Positions 45,953 to 55,162 of a stretch of 64,000 nucleotides of DNA are shown here, in pieces. Numbering within the stretch: position 1 is the first letter of the stretch; each line of letters opens with the position of its first letter. Position numbers and translations under genes: made by a program. Origin of the DNA: Flavobacterium sp. (GTDB lineage Bacteria > Bacteroidota > Bacteroidia > Flavobacteriales > Flavobacteriaceae). The notes below the pieces were generated by a model, which saw nothing but the letters and a program-made list of their open reading frames with translations, was not told the origin of the DNA and ran no database searches. Location of the stretch: positions 124,001 through 188,000 of the forward strand of contig JADKDN010000001.1 in NCBI GenBank assembly GCA_016718345.1, written 5' to 3'.

Positions 45953-46029
45953 GTTTTTCTAAAATCGGCGTTAAATTGTTTACAAAAATAAATCAAAATT
46001 GTATCTTGCGCTCCTAAAAAATCTCTATA

Positions 46030-47016
46030 ATGAACAAATTTAAGCTTTATTTAGTTGTAATTTCCTTGGCTTTGGTTTTATTTTCCTGCAACAAAGATTC
46101 CAATACAAGTGAACCAACTCCCATTAGAGATTTTGCCGTTCAATATGAGACGGATAGCACTACAATTGCAGATTATCTAAAGACACATTATATTGAGAAT
46201 TTAGTAAATCATCCCGGTTTTACAGACGATCAGGACATTACTTTGGCTAAAATTCCTACTGGAGGAACTCAGTCTTCCATTTGGTCATTGTTAGACAGTC
46301 CGACTTTCCCTATGCTTTTAAAAAAGACAGTTGAACTTCACGATATTGTGTATACAGTTTACTATCTAAAATTGAGAGATGACAATACTGTTGATGGAGA
46401 AACACCGACTAAAGTTGATGCTGTTTTAGCATCTTATAATGGTTTTTATTTAAAAGATAATTCAACAACTTCTGATGGAGTTAAAAAAATAGATATTGAA
46501 AGCACCTCTTTCGAATCGGTTATATATCCTCAACAACCATTAGGTTTGGATGCAACCATAAGAGGTTGGTCTGAAATTTTTCCAAAATTTGTATCAGGAA
46601 GTTACATAGAATCGGATGAGTCTAGTCCAAATCCTGCTGTTTATAAAGATTTTGGCGCAGGAGTTATGTTTTTGCCTTCTGGATTAGGGTATTATAATGG
46701 AGCATCTGGATCGATTCCGTCTTATTCACCCTTGGTTTTTTCTTTCAAATTATATAAAGTGAAAAGAGCCGACCAAGACCTAGATGGAATTCTTTCTGTA
46801 GATGAAGACCTCAATGGCGATTTGGATCCTACAAATGATGATACTGATGGCGATGGGAAACCGAATTATCAAGATATCGATGATGATGGCGACGGGGCTT
46901 TGACCAAAACGGAAATTAAGATAGATGGAGTTATTCCTTCTAGTTATGATTTGATTTTAGATTGTAGTGGGTTAACAACTGGAACAAAAAAACATTTGGA
47001 TAAGTCTTGTCGATAA
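46030..47016 (+). CDS. FKBP-like lipoprotein with calcium-binding repeats
   Basis: A 328-residue lipoprotein (signal MNKFKLYLVVISLALVLFSC, Cys20). The middle has FKBP-type prolyl isomerase features (LRDDNTVDGETPT... GLDATIRGWSEIFPKFVSGSY), though the typical C-terminal strands are altered. A thrombospondin type 3-like Asp repeat follows (DQDLDGILSVDED, NDDTDGDGKPNYQDIDDDGDG), which should bind calcium. The end (HLDKSCR) is unusual. Such proteins occur in Flavobacteriia and some are linked to gliding-motility components; the role here is unknown. It ends 18 bp before a strong bidirectional terminator. Confidence 0.75.
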   Translation: MNKFKLYLVVISLALVLFSCNKDSNTSEPTPIRDFAVQYETDSTTIADYLKTHYIENLVNHPGFTDDQDITLAKIPTGGTQSSIWSLLDSPTFPMLLKKTVELHDIVYTVYYLKLRDDNTVDGETPTKVDAVLASYNGFYLKDNSTTSDGVKKIDIESTSFESVIYPQQPLGLDATIRGWSEIFPKFVSGSYIESDESSPNPAVYKDFGAGVMFLPSGLGYYNGASGSIPSYSPLVFSFKLYKVKRADQDLDGILSVDEDLNGDLDPTNDDTDGDGKPNYQDIDDDGDGALTKTEIKIDGVIPSSYDLILDCSGLTTGTKKHLDKSCR

Positions 47017-47033
47017 TTTGAAATCTTAAAATA

Positions 47034-47073
47034 AAAAATCCCGTCTTAATTTGTTTTAAGACGGGATTTTTTT
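47034..47073. terminator. Bidirectional terminator between the FKBP-like gene and the transketolase genes
   Basis: Stem AAAATCCCGTCTTA/TAAGACGGGATTTT (about 47035-47070), with A and T tracts on both sides. It serves the convergent FKBP-like and transketolase transcripts. Confidence 0.85.
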
Positions 47074-47087
47074 ATGTATTAAAAGCA

Positions 47088-48041
47088 TTATTTTCTTTTA
47101 ATAACTCTTTCAACGGCTTCAACAATCGCTTGATTGTTTAGCTTGTATTTTTCCATTAATTGTTCAGGTGTTCCGCTTTCGCCAAAACTATCTTGAACTG
47201 CAACAAATTCTTGTGGAGATGGATTGTTTAAGGCTAAAGCTCTAGAGACACTTTCTCCTAGACCACCCAGAATGTTATGCTCTTCCGCAGTAACAATACA
47301 ACCTGTTTTTGCTAATGATTTTAAAATTGCTTCCTCGTCTAGTGGTTTTATGGTGTGAATATTAGTTACTTCAGCAGAAATTCCTTTTGCCTCAAGAGCT
47401 TCAGCAGCAATAAGAGCTTCCCAAACTAAATGTCCTGTTGCAACAATTGTTACATCGCTACCTTCGTTTAGTAGAATCGCTTTTCCAATGATGAATGGTT
47501 CGTCAGCAGGAGTGAAGTTAGGTACAACTGGACGCCCGAAACGCAAATAGGCTGGGCCGTGGTGATCAGCTAATGCTAATGTAGCGGCTTTGGTTTGATT
47601 GTAATCACAAGTGTTGATTACGGTCATTCCTGGCAACATTTTCATTAATCCAATATCTTCTAGAATTTGGTGTGTTGCACCGTCTTCTCCTAGTGTTAAA
47701 CCAGCGTGAGAAGCACAAATTTTTACATTTTTATCTGAATAAGCCACCGATTGACGAATTTGATCATAAACTCTTCCAGTAGAAAAGTTAGCAAAAGTTC
47801 CAGTAAAAGGAATTTTTCCTCCTACAGTTAAACCTGCAGCAATTCCAATCATGTTAGCTTCAGCGATTCCAATTTGGAAAAAACGTTCTGGATGATTTTT
47901 TTTGAATTCGTCAAACTTTAACGAACCAATTAAATCGGCACAAAGCGCAACCACATTTTCGTTTTTTTGACCTAATTCTGTCATTCCGGCTCCAAAACCT
48001 GAACGTGTATCTTTACTTCCTGTATTTGTATATTTTTTCAT
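47088..48041 (-). CDS. Transketolase, C-terminal (pyrimidine-binding) subunit
   Basis: A 317-residue protein equal to the second half of a transketolase. It has the pyrimidine-binding (Transket_pyr) domain with conserved GIAEANMIGIAAGL and SHAGLTLGEDGATHQ regions, then the C-terminal domain (DVTIVATGHLVWEALIAAEAL, EEHNILGGLGESV). With the N-terminal subunit encoded just upstream, the pair forms a split enzyme for the pentose phosphate pathway. The gap to the upstream gene is 76 bp. Splitting is normal for Flavobacteriia and not damage. Confidence 0.93.
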   Translation of the reverse strand: MKKYTNTGSKDTRSGFGAGMTELGQKNENVVALCADLIGSLKFDEFKKNHPERFFQIGIAEANMIGIAAGLTVGGKIPFTGTFANFSTGRVYDQIRQSVAYSDKNVKICASHAGLTLGEDGATHQILEDIGLMKMLPGMTVINTCDYNQTKAATLALADHHGPAYLRFGRPVVPNFTPADEPFIIGKAILLNEGSDVTIVATGHLVWEALIAAEALEAKGISAEVTNIHTIKPLDEEAILKSLAKTGCIVTAEEHNILGGLGESVSRALALNNPSPQEFVAVQDSFGESGTPEQLMEKYKLNNQAIVEAVERVIKRK

Positions 48042-48117
48042 TTTTTTTAATTGAAAGATTAAAAATTGAAGATTAAAAAATTCCGAAATCAGAAATTAGT
48101 AACCTTCGATTTTAATT

Positions 48118-48966
48118 TTAATAGTCTCCTAAAGTTTCTTTATTTTGGTTCAAGGCATTTTCTAGTTGGGCATCATTAGGTGCTTTACCATGCCAAGCAT
48201 GACTGTACATCATGTAGTCTACACCATTACCCATTTCAGTATGCAACAATACACAAACAGGTTTTCCTTTTCCTGTTCTTGATTTTGCTTCATTCATTCC
48301 AGCAATGATAGACTCAATATCATTTCCTTTAGTAATTTCTATGACATCCCAATCAAAAGCTTCAAACTTTGCTCGTAGACTACCCATCGCAAGTACTTCG
48401 TCAGTTGTTCCATCAATTTGTTTTCCGTTGAGGTCGACAGTAGCAATTAAATTATCCACTTTTTTAGCAGAAGCATACATAATAGCTTCCCAGTTTTGAC
48501 CTTCTTGTAATTCGCCATCTCCGTGAAGTGTAAAAACAAGGTTCTTGTCTCCATTTAATTTTTTTGCTTGAGCAGCACCAATACCAACAGATAAACCTTG
48601 TCCAAGTGAACCAGAAGCAATTCTCACACCAGGTAATCCTTCATGTGTGGTAGGATGTCCTTGCAAGCGAGAGTTTAGTAAACGGAAAGTTGCTAATTCT
48701 GAAACAGGAAAATAACCACTTCGTGCTAATACGCTATAGAAAACAGGAGAAATATGGCCATTAGAAAGGAAAAATAAATCCTCGCCAATGCCGTCCATAT
48801 CAAAGCCTTCTTTGCGATTCATAATATTTTGATACAAGGTTACGAGAAACTCGGTGCAACCGAGAGACCCCCCAGGATGGCCTGAATTTACAGCATGAAC
48901 CATACGAAGAATATCTCTTCTGACTTGGATAGTTAAATCGTTTAATTGTTGAATGTTAGGCTTCAT
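48118..48966 (-). CDS. Transketolase, N-terminal (thiamine-diphosphate-binding) subunit
   Basis: A 282-residue protein holding the first half of a transketolase. The thiamine-diphosphate/Mg2+ motif GDGELQEGQNWEA...VDLN is seen around residues 150-180, and early regions include AVNSGHPGGSLGC and LSNGHISPVFYSVLA. It works with the C-terminal subunit encoded downstream. The start ATG at 48966 is unambiguous. The two genes likely form one transcript. Confidence 0.93.
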   Translation of the reverse strand: MKPNIQQLNDLTIQVRRDILRMVHAVNSGHPGGSLGCTEFLVTLYQNIMNRKEGFDMDGIGEDLFFLSNGHISPVFYSVLARSGYFPVSELATFRLLNSRLQGHPTTHEGLPGVRIASGSLGQGLSVGIGAAQAKKLNGDKNLVFTLHGDGELQEGQNWEAIMYASAKKVDNLIATVDLNGKQIDGTTDEVLAMGSLRAKFEAFDWDVIEITKGNDIESIIAGMNEAKSRTGKGKPVCVLLHTEMGNGVDYMMYSHAWHGKAPNDAQLENALNQNKETLGDY

Positions 48967-49070
48967 TTTGAAAATTAAAATTATACGGAAGCAAAAGTAA
49001 TTTTTATTTTGCCGTGAGACAAATGATTTTTATAATAGTTATCATGAGAGTAACTATTGACTGTTAAATA

Positions 49071-49104
49071 AAATCCTAAATTCTAAATCCTAAATTCTAA
49101 ATCT
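49071..49104. repeat. Short tandem repeat upstream of tgt
   Basis: Two full copies of the 14-bp unit AAATCCTAAATTCT (49071-49084, 49085-49098) and a partial third copy. It lies just before the TATCTTTG -7 candidate of tgt. Confidence 0.8.
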
Positions 49105-49106
49105 TT

Positions 49107-49114
49107 TATCTTTG
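49107..49114 (+). promoter_or_regulatory. Candidate -7 element of tgt
   Basis: TATCTTTG matches TAnnTTTG, 19 bp before the tgt ATG. No TTG lies at the usual -33 distance, because this position is occupied by the AT-rich tandem repeat. Confidence 0.45.
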
Positions 49115-49133
49115 CCCACTGAAAAAAGCATTT

Positions 49134-50264
49134 ATGAAGTTTGATTTATTACAAAAAGATCCGCATACAAAAGCCAGAGCAGGAGTTATAACCACTGATC
49201 ATGGACAAATTGAAACCCCTATTTTTATGCCTGTAGGCACAGTTGCTTCTGTAAAAGGAGTACATCAGCGTGAATTAAAAGAAGAAATTAATCCAGATAT
49301 TATTCTAGGAAATACCTATCATTTATATTTACGACCACAAACGGAAATATTGGAAAAAGCAGGTGGATTGCATAAATTCATGAATTGGGATCGAAATATT
49401 TTGACCGATTCAGGAGGTTATCAAGTGTATTCTTTGTCTGCCAATAGAAAAATTAAGGAAGAAGGAGTCAAGTTTAAATCCCACATAGATGGCTCGTATC
49501 ATGTTTTTACACCAGAAAATGTGATGGAAATACAACGAACTATTGGTGCAGATATTATTATGGCTTTTGATGAATGTACACCTTACCCATGTGATTACAA
49601 ATATGCCCAACGCTCCATGCACATGACGCATCGTTGGCTGAATCGATGTATCAATCATTTAGAAAAAGTGCCTGTTAAATATGGATATGAACAAACTTTT
49701 TTTCCAATTGTTCAAGGCAGCACCTACAAGGATTTGAGAATTCAGTCAGCAGAATATATTGCAAATGCAGGTCAACAAGGAAATGCTATTGGTGGATTAT
49801 CTGTTGGAGAACCAGCTGAAGAAATGTATGCCATGACCGAAGTGGTTTGCGACATTTTACCAGAGGATAAACCACGGTATTTGATGGGAGTAGGAACTCC
49901 AATCAATATTTTAGAAAATATTGCGTTAGGCGTGGATATGTTTGATTGTGTAATGCCTACCCGAAATGCTCGAAACGGAATGTTGTTTACAGCTCATGGA
50001 ACCATAAATATTAAAAATAAAAAATGGGAAGACGATTTCTCTCCTTTGGACGAAATGGGAATTACATTTGTTGATAGAGAATATACCAAAGCCTATTTAA
50101 GACATTTGTTTGCCGCTAATGAATATTTAGGGAAACAGATTGCTACCATTCATAATCTCGGATTTTATATGTGGTTGGTTCGTGAGGCAAGAGTGCATAT
50201 ATTAGCAGGAGATTTCAGAGTTTGGAAAGAGATGATGGTGAAACAAATGAGTCAAAGGTTATAG
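49134..50264 (+). CDS. tgt: Queuine tRNA-ribosyltransferase (tRNA-guanine transglycosylase)
   Basis: Exchanges the wobble guanine of Asp/Asn/His/Tyr tRNAs for the queuosine precursor. The general acid Asp92 in LTDSGGYQVYS and the nucleophile Asp271 in MFDCVMPTRNARNG are present. The C-terminal zinc site, normally CxCxxC plus His, lacks its cysteines: the region reads PLDEMGITFVDREYTKAYLRHL, with only the later His retained in ATIHNLGFYM. This may be a lineage feature of flavobacterial Tgt, since I recall the same sequence in relatives. The length of 376 is normal. Confidence 0.92.
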   Translation: MKFDLLQKDPHTKARAGVITTDHGQIETPIFMPVGTVASVKGVHQRELKEEINPDIILGNTYHLYLRPQTEILEKAGGLHKFMNWDRNILTDSGGYQVYSLSANRKIKEEGVKFKSHIDGSYHVFTPENVMEIQRTIGADIIMAFDECTPYPCDYKYAQRSMHMTHRWLNRCINHLEKVPVKYGYEQTFFPIVQGSTYKDLRIQSAEYIANAGQQGNAIGGLSVGEPAEEMYAMTEVVCDILPEDKPRYLMGVGTPINILENIALGVDMFDCVMPTRNARNGMLFTAHGTINIKNKKWEDDFSPLDEMGITFVDREYTKAYLRHLFAANEYLGKQIATIHNLGFYMWLVREARVHILAGDFRVWKEMMVKQMSQRL

Positions 50265-50318
50265 TGTAAAAAAATAGTGAATTTGTTTGTTCCTCAACAG
50301 ATGATTATATAAAAAAGC

Positions 50319-51404
50319 ATGCTTAAAATAATAGACAGATACATTCTTAAAAGATATTTAGCCACTTTTTCGGTTATGTTGTTATTGTTTATTCCAATTG
50401 GGATTATCATTGATGTATCTGAGAAAATAAATAAGATGCTTGAGAATAAGGTTCCGTTCATTGAGATTGCGAACTATTATTTTCATTTCACCATTCATTT
50501 TGCCAATTTCTTGTTTCCTATTTTTTTGTTTCTTTCTATTATTTGGTTTACTTCAAAATTAGCCAATAATACTGAGATTATAGCTATTTTGAGTTCGGGG
50601 ATTTCTTTTACACGTTTTTTAAGACCCTATATTATTGGTGCAACGATTGTGTCAGTAAGTGCTTTAATCATGGGGTTTTTCCTTGCTCCAAAAGCTAATG
50701 AGGTGTATAATAATTTTAGATATACTTATTTAATTGGGAATGGTCAAGAAAAAATGCGTGAGGACTCCGATGTTTTTAGACAAATTAGTGATGACGAATA
50801 CATATATGTTAGTAACTTCAATACTATTTCCAAGACGGCATTTAATTTCTCATTAGAAAAGTTTAAAGGAGACCAGTTAGATTATAAAATTACAGCTAAT
50901 AGAATTAAATGGAATCCAGAGGATAGCACATATACAATGTTTGGGTACACGAAGCGTAAAGTAGGGATGTTAGGAGATATAATAGAAAAGGCAGAGCAAA
51001 AAGACGCTATTTTCACTTTTGATTTGGACGATTTGACCCCAACAGTTTATGTAGCAGAGACGCTAAGTTATATTGATTTAATTCATTTTATTGAAAGAGA
51101 AAGAAAAAGAGGTAATGCCAATATTAATGTTTATTTGACAGTCTTATATAAAAAATATAGTGTTCCAGTTTCAGCATTTATATTAACTGTAATAGCGGTA
51201 GCAGTTTCTTCTATGAAACGAAGAGGAGGAATGGGAATGAATTTAGCAATAGGAATCCTATTGGCTTTTGCCTTTGTTTTTTTTGATAAAATTTTTGGTG
51301 TTATGGCAGAGAAATCTACAATACCTCCAATTATTGCTGTTTGGATTCCAAATATTGTTTTCGGGAGTTTAGCTGTTTATCTTTTGCGAAATGCCAAACG
51401 ATAA
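50319..51404 (+). CDS. LptF/LptG family permease
   Basis: A 361-residue YjgP/YjgQ protein: membrane segments near residues 10-32, 50-80 and 100-125, a periplasmic beta-jelly-roll domain (about 130-260), then C-terminal helices (SVPVSAFILTVIAVAVSSM, AIGILLAFAFVFFDKIFGVM, IPPIIAVWIPNIVFGSLAVYLL). It is a permease subunit of the LptBFG exporter that extracts LPS from the inner membrane. Bacteroidota genomes have several paralogues and the F/G assignment cannot be made here. It overlaps the EamA gene by 14 bp, so they are probably co-translated. Confidence 0.88.
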   Translation: MLKIIDRYILKRYLATFSVMLLLFIPIGIIIDVSEKINKMLENKVPFIEIANYYFHFTIHFANFLFPIFLFLSIIWFTSKLANNTEIIAILSSGISFTRFLRPYIIGATIVSVSALIMGFFLAPKANEVYNNFRYTYLIGNGQEKMREDSDVFRQISDDEYIYVSNFNTISKTAFNFSLEKFKGDQLDYKITANRIKWNPEDSTYTMFGYTKRKVGMLGDIIEKAEQKDAIFTFDLDDLTPTVYVAETLSYIDLIHFIERERKRGNANINVYLTVLYKKYSVPVSAFILTVIAVAVSSMKRRGGMGMNLAIGILLAFAFVFFDKIFGVMAEKSTIPPIIAVWIPNIVFGSLAVYLLRNAKR

Positions 51405-52266
51405 TGTTAAAAGTTATCTTCATCTACACCTCATAGTTTTTATTTGGGGTTTCACAGCTGTGCTGGGAGCTCTAATTTCTCTTGATGCTGTTCCGTTAGT
51501 TTGGTACAGAATGTCAATGGCTTCGGTTTTCATTCTGCTTTTTATTTGGATAAAAAGAATTCCTTTTAAGCTTCCGCTAAAAATCCTAATTGGATTTATT
51601 TTTGCTGGATTAATTATCACATTGCATTGGCTCACTTTTTTCAAAGCAATCAAGGTTTCTAATATTTCTGTAACATTAGCATGCCTTTCAACAGGAGCAT
51701 TTTTTACATCTTTGTTGGAGCCCTTATTACATGGAAGAAAAATTATTTTGTATGAAGTTTTTTTTGGAGTCCTTGTCATCATTGGTTTGGGAATCATTTT
51801 TAAAGTGGAAAGCAACTATATTGAAGGTATTCTTTTCGCTTTATCTTCAGCATTTTTGTCGGCACTTTTTTCTGTTATTAATAGCAAATATGCTAAGCTG
51901 TATAATCCTTCGGTAGTTTCTTTTTATGAAATTTTGAGTGGAGTAGTTTTTTTATCGTCCTATTTCCTTTTTATTGGAAGTTTCGATTCTGCTTTTTTTC
52001 AATTAAGTTTCAACGATTGGATGTATTTAGCACTATTGAGTTCTATTTGTACGGCCTATGCATTTATTGCATCAGTAAAAGTGATGAAGTTTTTAAGCCC
52101 ATATACAGTAATGCTGACCATTAATTTAGAGCCTATTTATGGTATTATTCTAGCTGTTATTGTATTTCATGATAAGGAAAAAATGAGTATTGAATTTTAC
52201 ATAGGTGTATTGATTATACTTTCAACTGTTATCATGAACGGGATTATTAAATACTATAAAAAGTAG
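51391..52266 (+). CDS. EamA/DMT family transporter
   Basis: A 291-residue ten-helix protein of the drug/metabolite transporter superfamily, with two EamA repeats. Helices are obvious (LIVFIWGFTAVLGALISL, ILIGFIFAGLIITLHWLTFF, FFGVLVIIGLGIIF). The substrate is unknown; most relatives export amino acids or small metabolites. The start overlaps the LptF/G gene end by 14 bp, in a different frame. The C terminus (NGIIKYYKK) is normal. Confidence 0.85.
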   Translation: MPNDNVKSYLHLHLIVFIWGFTAVLGALISLDAVPLVWYRMSMASVFILLFIWIKRIPFKLPLKILIGFIFAGLIITLHWLTFFKAIKVSNISVTLACLSTGAFFTSLLEPLLHGRKIILYEVFFGVLVIIGLGIIFKVESNYIEGILFALSSAFLSALFSVINSKYAKLYNPSVVSFYEILSGVVFLSSYFLFIGSFDSAFFQLSFNDWMYLALLSSICTAYAFIASVKVMKFLSPYTVMLTINLEPIYGIILAVIVFHDKEKMSIEFYIGVLIILSTVIMNGIIKYYKK

Positions 52267-52364
52267 TATCACGAGATTTTATAATCATTAAGGCTTTCAT
52301 TTTTTTGATATATGAAAATTGTATATTCAGTAAAATGTTTACAACTAAAATTAAATTTTTTCTT

Positions 52365-52392
52365 TTGTTCATAATATTATATTTTATCTTTG
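52365..52392 (+). promoter_or_regulatory. Bacteroidota-type promoter of accA
   Basis: TTG (52365-52367), 17 bp, then TATCTTTG (52385-52392), 30 bp before the accA ATG at 52423. It overlaps the apparent upstream extension of the accA frame and argues that translation starts at the ATG. Confidence 0.6.
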
Positions 52393-52422
52393 CCTTCCAA
52401 ACAAAATAAAATCGAACATCCT

Positions 52423-53376
52423 ATGGAATATTTAGATTTTGAACTCCCTATTAAGGAATTAATAGATCAATTAGACAAATGCCAGATTATTGGTCAAGAG
52501 TCTAATGTAGATGTAACTACAACTTGTAAGCAAATTGAGAAAAAGTTAGAGGAAACTAAAAGGAAAATATACAAAAATCTAACCGCTTGGCAACGAGTTC
52601 AATTGTCACGACATCCTAATAGACCTTATACATTAGAGCATATTACTAATTTGACAAAGGGTACATTCTTAGAACTTTTTGGAGACAGAAATTTCAAAGA
52701 TGATAAAGCCATGATTGGTGGATTGGGTAAAATTCAAGGTCAATCATTCATGTTTATTGGTCAACAAAAAGGGATTAATACCAAAATGCGTCAACTGCGT
52801 AATTTTGGGATGGCAAATCCTGAAGGGTATCGTAAAGCATTACGTTTAATGAAGATGGCAGAAAAATTTGGTATCCCAGTTGTTACTTTAATCGACACAC
52901 CGGGTGCTTATCCAGGATTGGAAGCTGAAGAAAGAGGTCAGGGTGAAGCAATCGCTAGAAATATCTTTGAGATGTGCAGACTAAAAACACCAATTATTTC
53001 CGTAATTGTTGGCGAAGGAGCTTCTGGAGGAGCATTAGGGATTGGTGTTGGAGATAGGGTGTTAATGATGGAAAATACATGGTATTCTGTTATTTCACCA
53101 GAATCATGTTCTTCCATTCTTTGGAAAAGCTGGGAGTATAAAGAGCAAGCTGCCGAAGCATTGAAATTGACTTCTGCAGATATGAAAAAACAAAAATTAG
53201 TTGATGATATCATTCCAGAACCTCTTGGAGGTGCTCATTATGATAAAGAAACAACTTTCAAAACTGTTGAGCAGTATATACTAAAAGCATTTGACGAATT
53301 AAAAGATTTATCAACAGAAGAATTAGTAGCTCAAAGGATGGATAAATACAGTAAAATGGGCGATTTCAAAGAGTAA
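52423..53376 (+). CDS. accA: Acetyl-CoA carboxylase, carboxyltransferase subunit alpha
   Basis: This subunit pairs with AccD to transfer carboxyl from biotin to acetyl-CoA, the first step of fatty-acid synthesis. Conserved features are RHPNRPYTLEHI, LIDTPGAYPGLEAEERGQGEAIARN and GEGASGGALGIGVGDRV. I choose the ATG at 52423 (MEYLDFELPIKEL). An in-frame TTG at 52390 would add 11 residues, but it sits inside the promoter, and homologues start with MEYLDFE. The 317-residue length is then normal. It is a single-gene unit ended by a terminator. Confidence 0.95.
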   Translation: MEYLDFELPIKELIDQLDKCQIIGQESNVDVTTTCKQIEKKLEETKRKIYKNLTAWQRVQLSRHPNRPYTLEHITNLTKGTFLELFGDRNFKDDKAMIGGLGKIQGQSFMFIGQQKGINTKMRQLRNFGMANPEGYRKALRLMKMAEKFGIPVVTLIDTPGAYPGLEAEERGQGEAIARNIFEMCRLKTPIISVIVGEGASGGALGIGVGDRVLMMENTWYSVISPESCSSILWKSWEYKEQAAEALKLTSADMKKQKLVDDIIPEPLGGAHYDKETTFKTVEQYILKAFDELKDLSTEELVAQRMDKYSKMGDFKE

Positions 53377-53395
53377 ATTCTTACAAAACAATTGT

Positions 53396-53429
53396 AAATC
53401 CGAAGTCCTATGATTTCGGATTTTTTTTT
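53396..53429 (+). terminator. Intrinsic terminator after accA
   Basis: Stem AAATCCGAA (53396-53404) / TTCGGATTT (53415-53423), followed by a further run of T. It lies between accA and dnaB. Confidence 0.8.
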
Positions 53430-53516
53430 ACTTATAAACAAAAAATAGAGAATTGTTAACATGGATTTCTAATAACTCTAAATGAGTTTTTTTTATTTTT
53501 TATTTACATTCGCACT

Positions 53517-55061
53517 ATGGAAAATTTCAGAAATATAAGCCCAATAAAAGTAGATAAAACTACAATTATAAACCTAGAAAAAGGGAAGTTACCACCACAA
53601 GTCATTGAACTTGAGGAAGCGGTGCTTGGTGCCATGATGATTGATAAAAAAGGAGTTGATGAAGTCATTGATATTCTGCAGGCCGATGCTTTTTATAAAG
53701 AGTCACACAAGCATATTTTTGACGCAATTGTTCAGTTATTCACAGATACTCAACCCATTGACTTATTAACCGTTTCTGCTCAATTAAAAAAGAATGGAAA
53801 ATTAGAATTGGCAGGAGGCGATTTTTATTTAATTCAACTCACTCAAAAGATTTCTTCTTCTGCCCATATTGAGTTTCATTCTAGAATAATTCTTCAAAAA
53901 TACATTCAACGAAGTTTAATTCGAATTTCATCAGAAATCATCGAAGAGTCTTATGATGAAACTACGGATGTTTTTGATTTATTAGACAAAGCAGAGTCAA
54001 AGTTGTATGAAGTAACTCAAGGAAACATTAAGAGAAGCTCCGAAACTGCTCAAAGTTTAGTTATTCAGGCAAAAAAGCGTATAGAAGAAATTGCCGGGAA
54101 AGAAGGGCTAAGCGGAGTAGCCACAGGTTTTGAAAAGTTAGATAAAATAACTTCGGGATGGCAACCATCAGATTTAATCATTATTGCTGCCCGTCCAGGT
54201 ATGGGTAAAACGGCTTTTGTACTTTCAATGGCAAGAAATATTGCTATTGATTTTGGGCATCCGGTAGCATTGTTCTCATTAGAAATGTCCTCTGTTCAAT
54301 TAATAACGCGTTTAATTTCGTCTGAAACGGGATTGTCCTCTGAGAAATTAAGAACTGGTAAATTAGAGAAACACGAATGGGAACAATTGAGTATTAAAGT
54401 TAAAAACTTAGAAAAAGCACCTCTTTTTATTGATGATACTCCTTCGCTATCGATTTTCGATTTAAGAGCCAAATCCAGACGTTTAGCCTCACAACACGGA
54501 ATAAAATTAATTATTGTTGATTATTTGCAATTGATGACCGCGGGAGGAAATGGAAAAGGTGGAGGCAATCGAGAGCAAGAAATTTCTACTATTTCAAGAA
54601 ATTTAAAAGCCTTAGCCAAAGAATTAGGAGTTCCAGTAATTGCACTATCACAGTTATCTCGTGCTGTGGAGACTCGTGGTTCGAGCAAAAGACCATTACT
54701 ATCAGATCTTCGTGAATCTGGAGCCATTGAACAAGATGCAGATATTGTTTCATTTATTTACAGACCAGAGTACTATAAAATTGATGAATGGGATGATGAA
54801 GAACAATCTCCAACTCAAGGACAGGCAGAGTTTATTATTGCTAAACATAGAAATGGTTCCCTTGAAAATATTAGATTAAAATTCATAGGAAGTCTAGGTA
54901 AGTTTGATAACCTAGATGAATATGGTGGAAGTTATGACGACTTACCCTCAAAAATGAATCATGAAGACAATCCTTTTGTGACTAAACATCTTCCTTCTCC
55001 AAATGAAGCGTTTGGAAGTAATTTGAATGCTGAAGATGATGAAAGTGATGTTCCATTTTAA
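53517..55061 (+). CDS. dnaB: Replicative DNA helicase DnaB
   Basis: A 514-residue hexameric helicase with the N-terminal primase-contact domain (VIELEEAVLGAMMID) and the RecA-like domain. Walker A (AARPGMGKTAF) lies near 222-232, Walker B in LIIVDYLQLM, and the arginine-finger region further on. The start ATG at 53517 gives a normal N terminus. The C-terminal tail is long and acidic (NPFVTKHLPSPNEAFGSN...). No intein or insertion is present. Confidence 0.96.
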   Translation: MENFRNISPIKVDKTTIINLEKGKLPPQVIELEEAVLGAMMIDKKGVDEVIDILQADAFYKESHKHIFDAIVQLFTDTQPIDLLTVSAQLKKNGKLELAGGDFYLIQLTQKISSSAHIEFHSRIILQKYIQRSLIRISSEIIEESYDETTDVFDLLDKAESKLYEVTQGNIKRSSETAQSLVIQAKKRIEEIAGKEGLSGVATGFEKLDKITSGWQPSDLIIIAARPGMGKTAFVLSMARNIAIDFGHPVALFSLEMSSVQLITRLISSETGLSSEKLRTGKLEKHEWEQLSIKVKNLEKAPLFIDDTPSLSIFDLRAKSRRLASQHGIKLIIVDYLQLMTAGGNGKGGGNREQEISTISRNLKALAKELGVPVIALSQLSRAVETRGSSKRPLLSDLRESGAIEQDADIVSFIYRPEYYKIDEWDDEEQSPTQGQAEFIIAKHRNGSLENIRLKFIGSLGKFDNLDEYGGSYDDLPSKMNHEDNPFVTKHLPSPNEAFGSNLNAEDDESDVPF

Positions 55062-55162
55062 ATTCATAACCACTGTATTGAAGTGTTTTTTTTATGATTA
55101 TTTTTACATTTAAACCTTTACCTTTGAAAAAGTGTAACGAATTAGCACTGCAATATTAAAAT

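Noticed and set aside
47088..48966. Transketolase as a broken gene
   Set aside because: The two parts each have normal starts and ends and a 76-bp gap. Split transketolase is usual in Flavobacteriia.
52390..52422. TTG at 52390 as the start of accA
   Set aside because: It overlaps the TATCTTTG promoter element; the ATG at 52423 fits the family N terminus.
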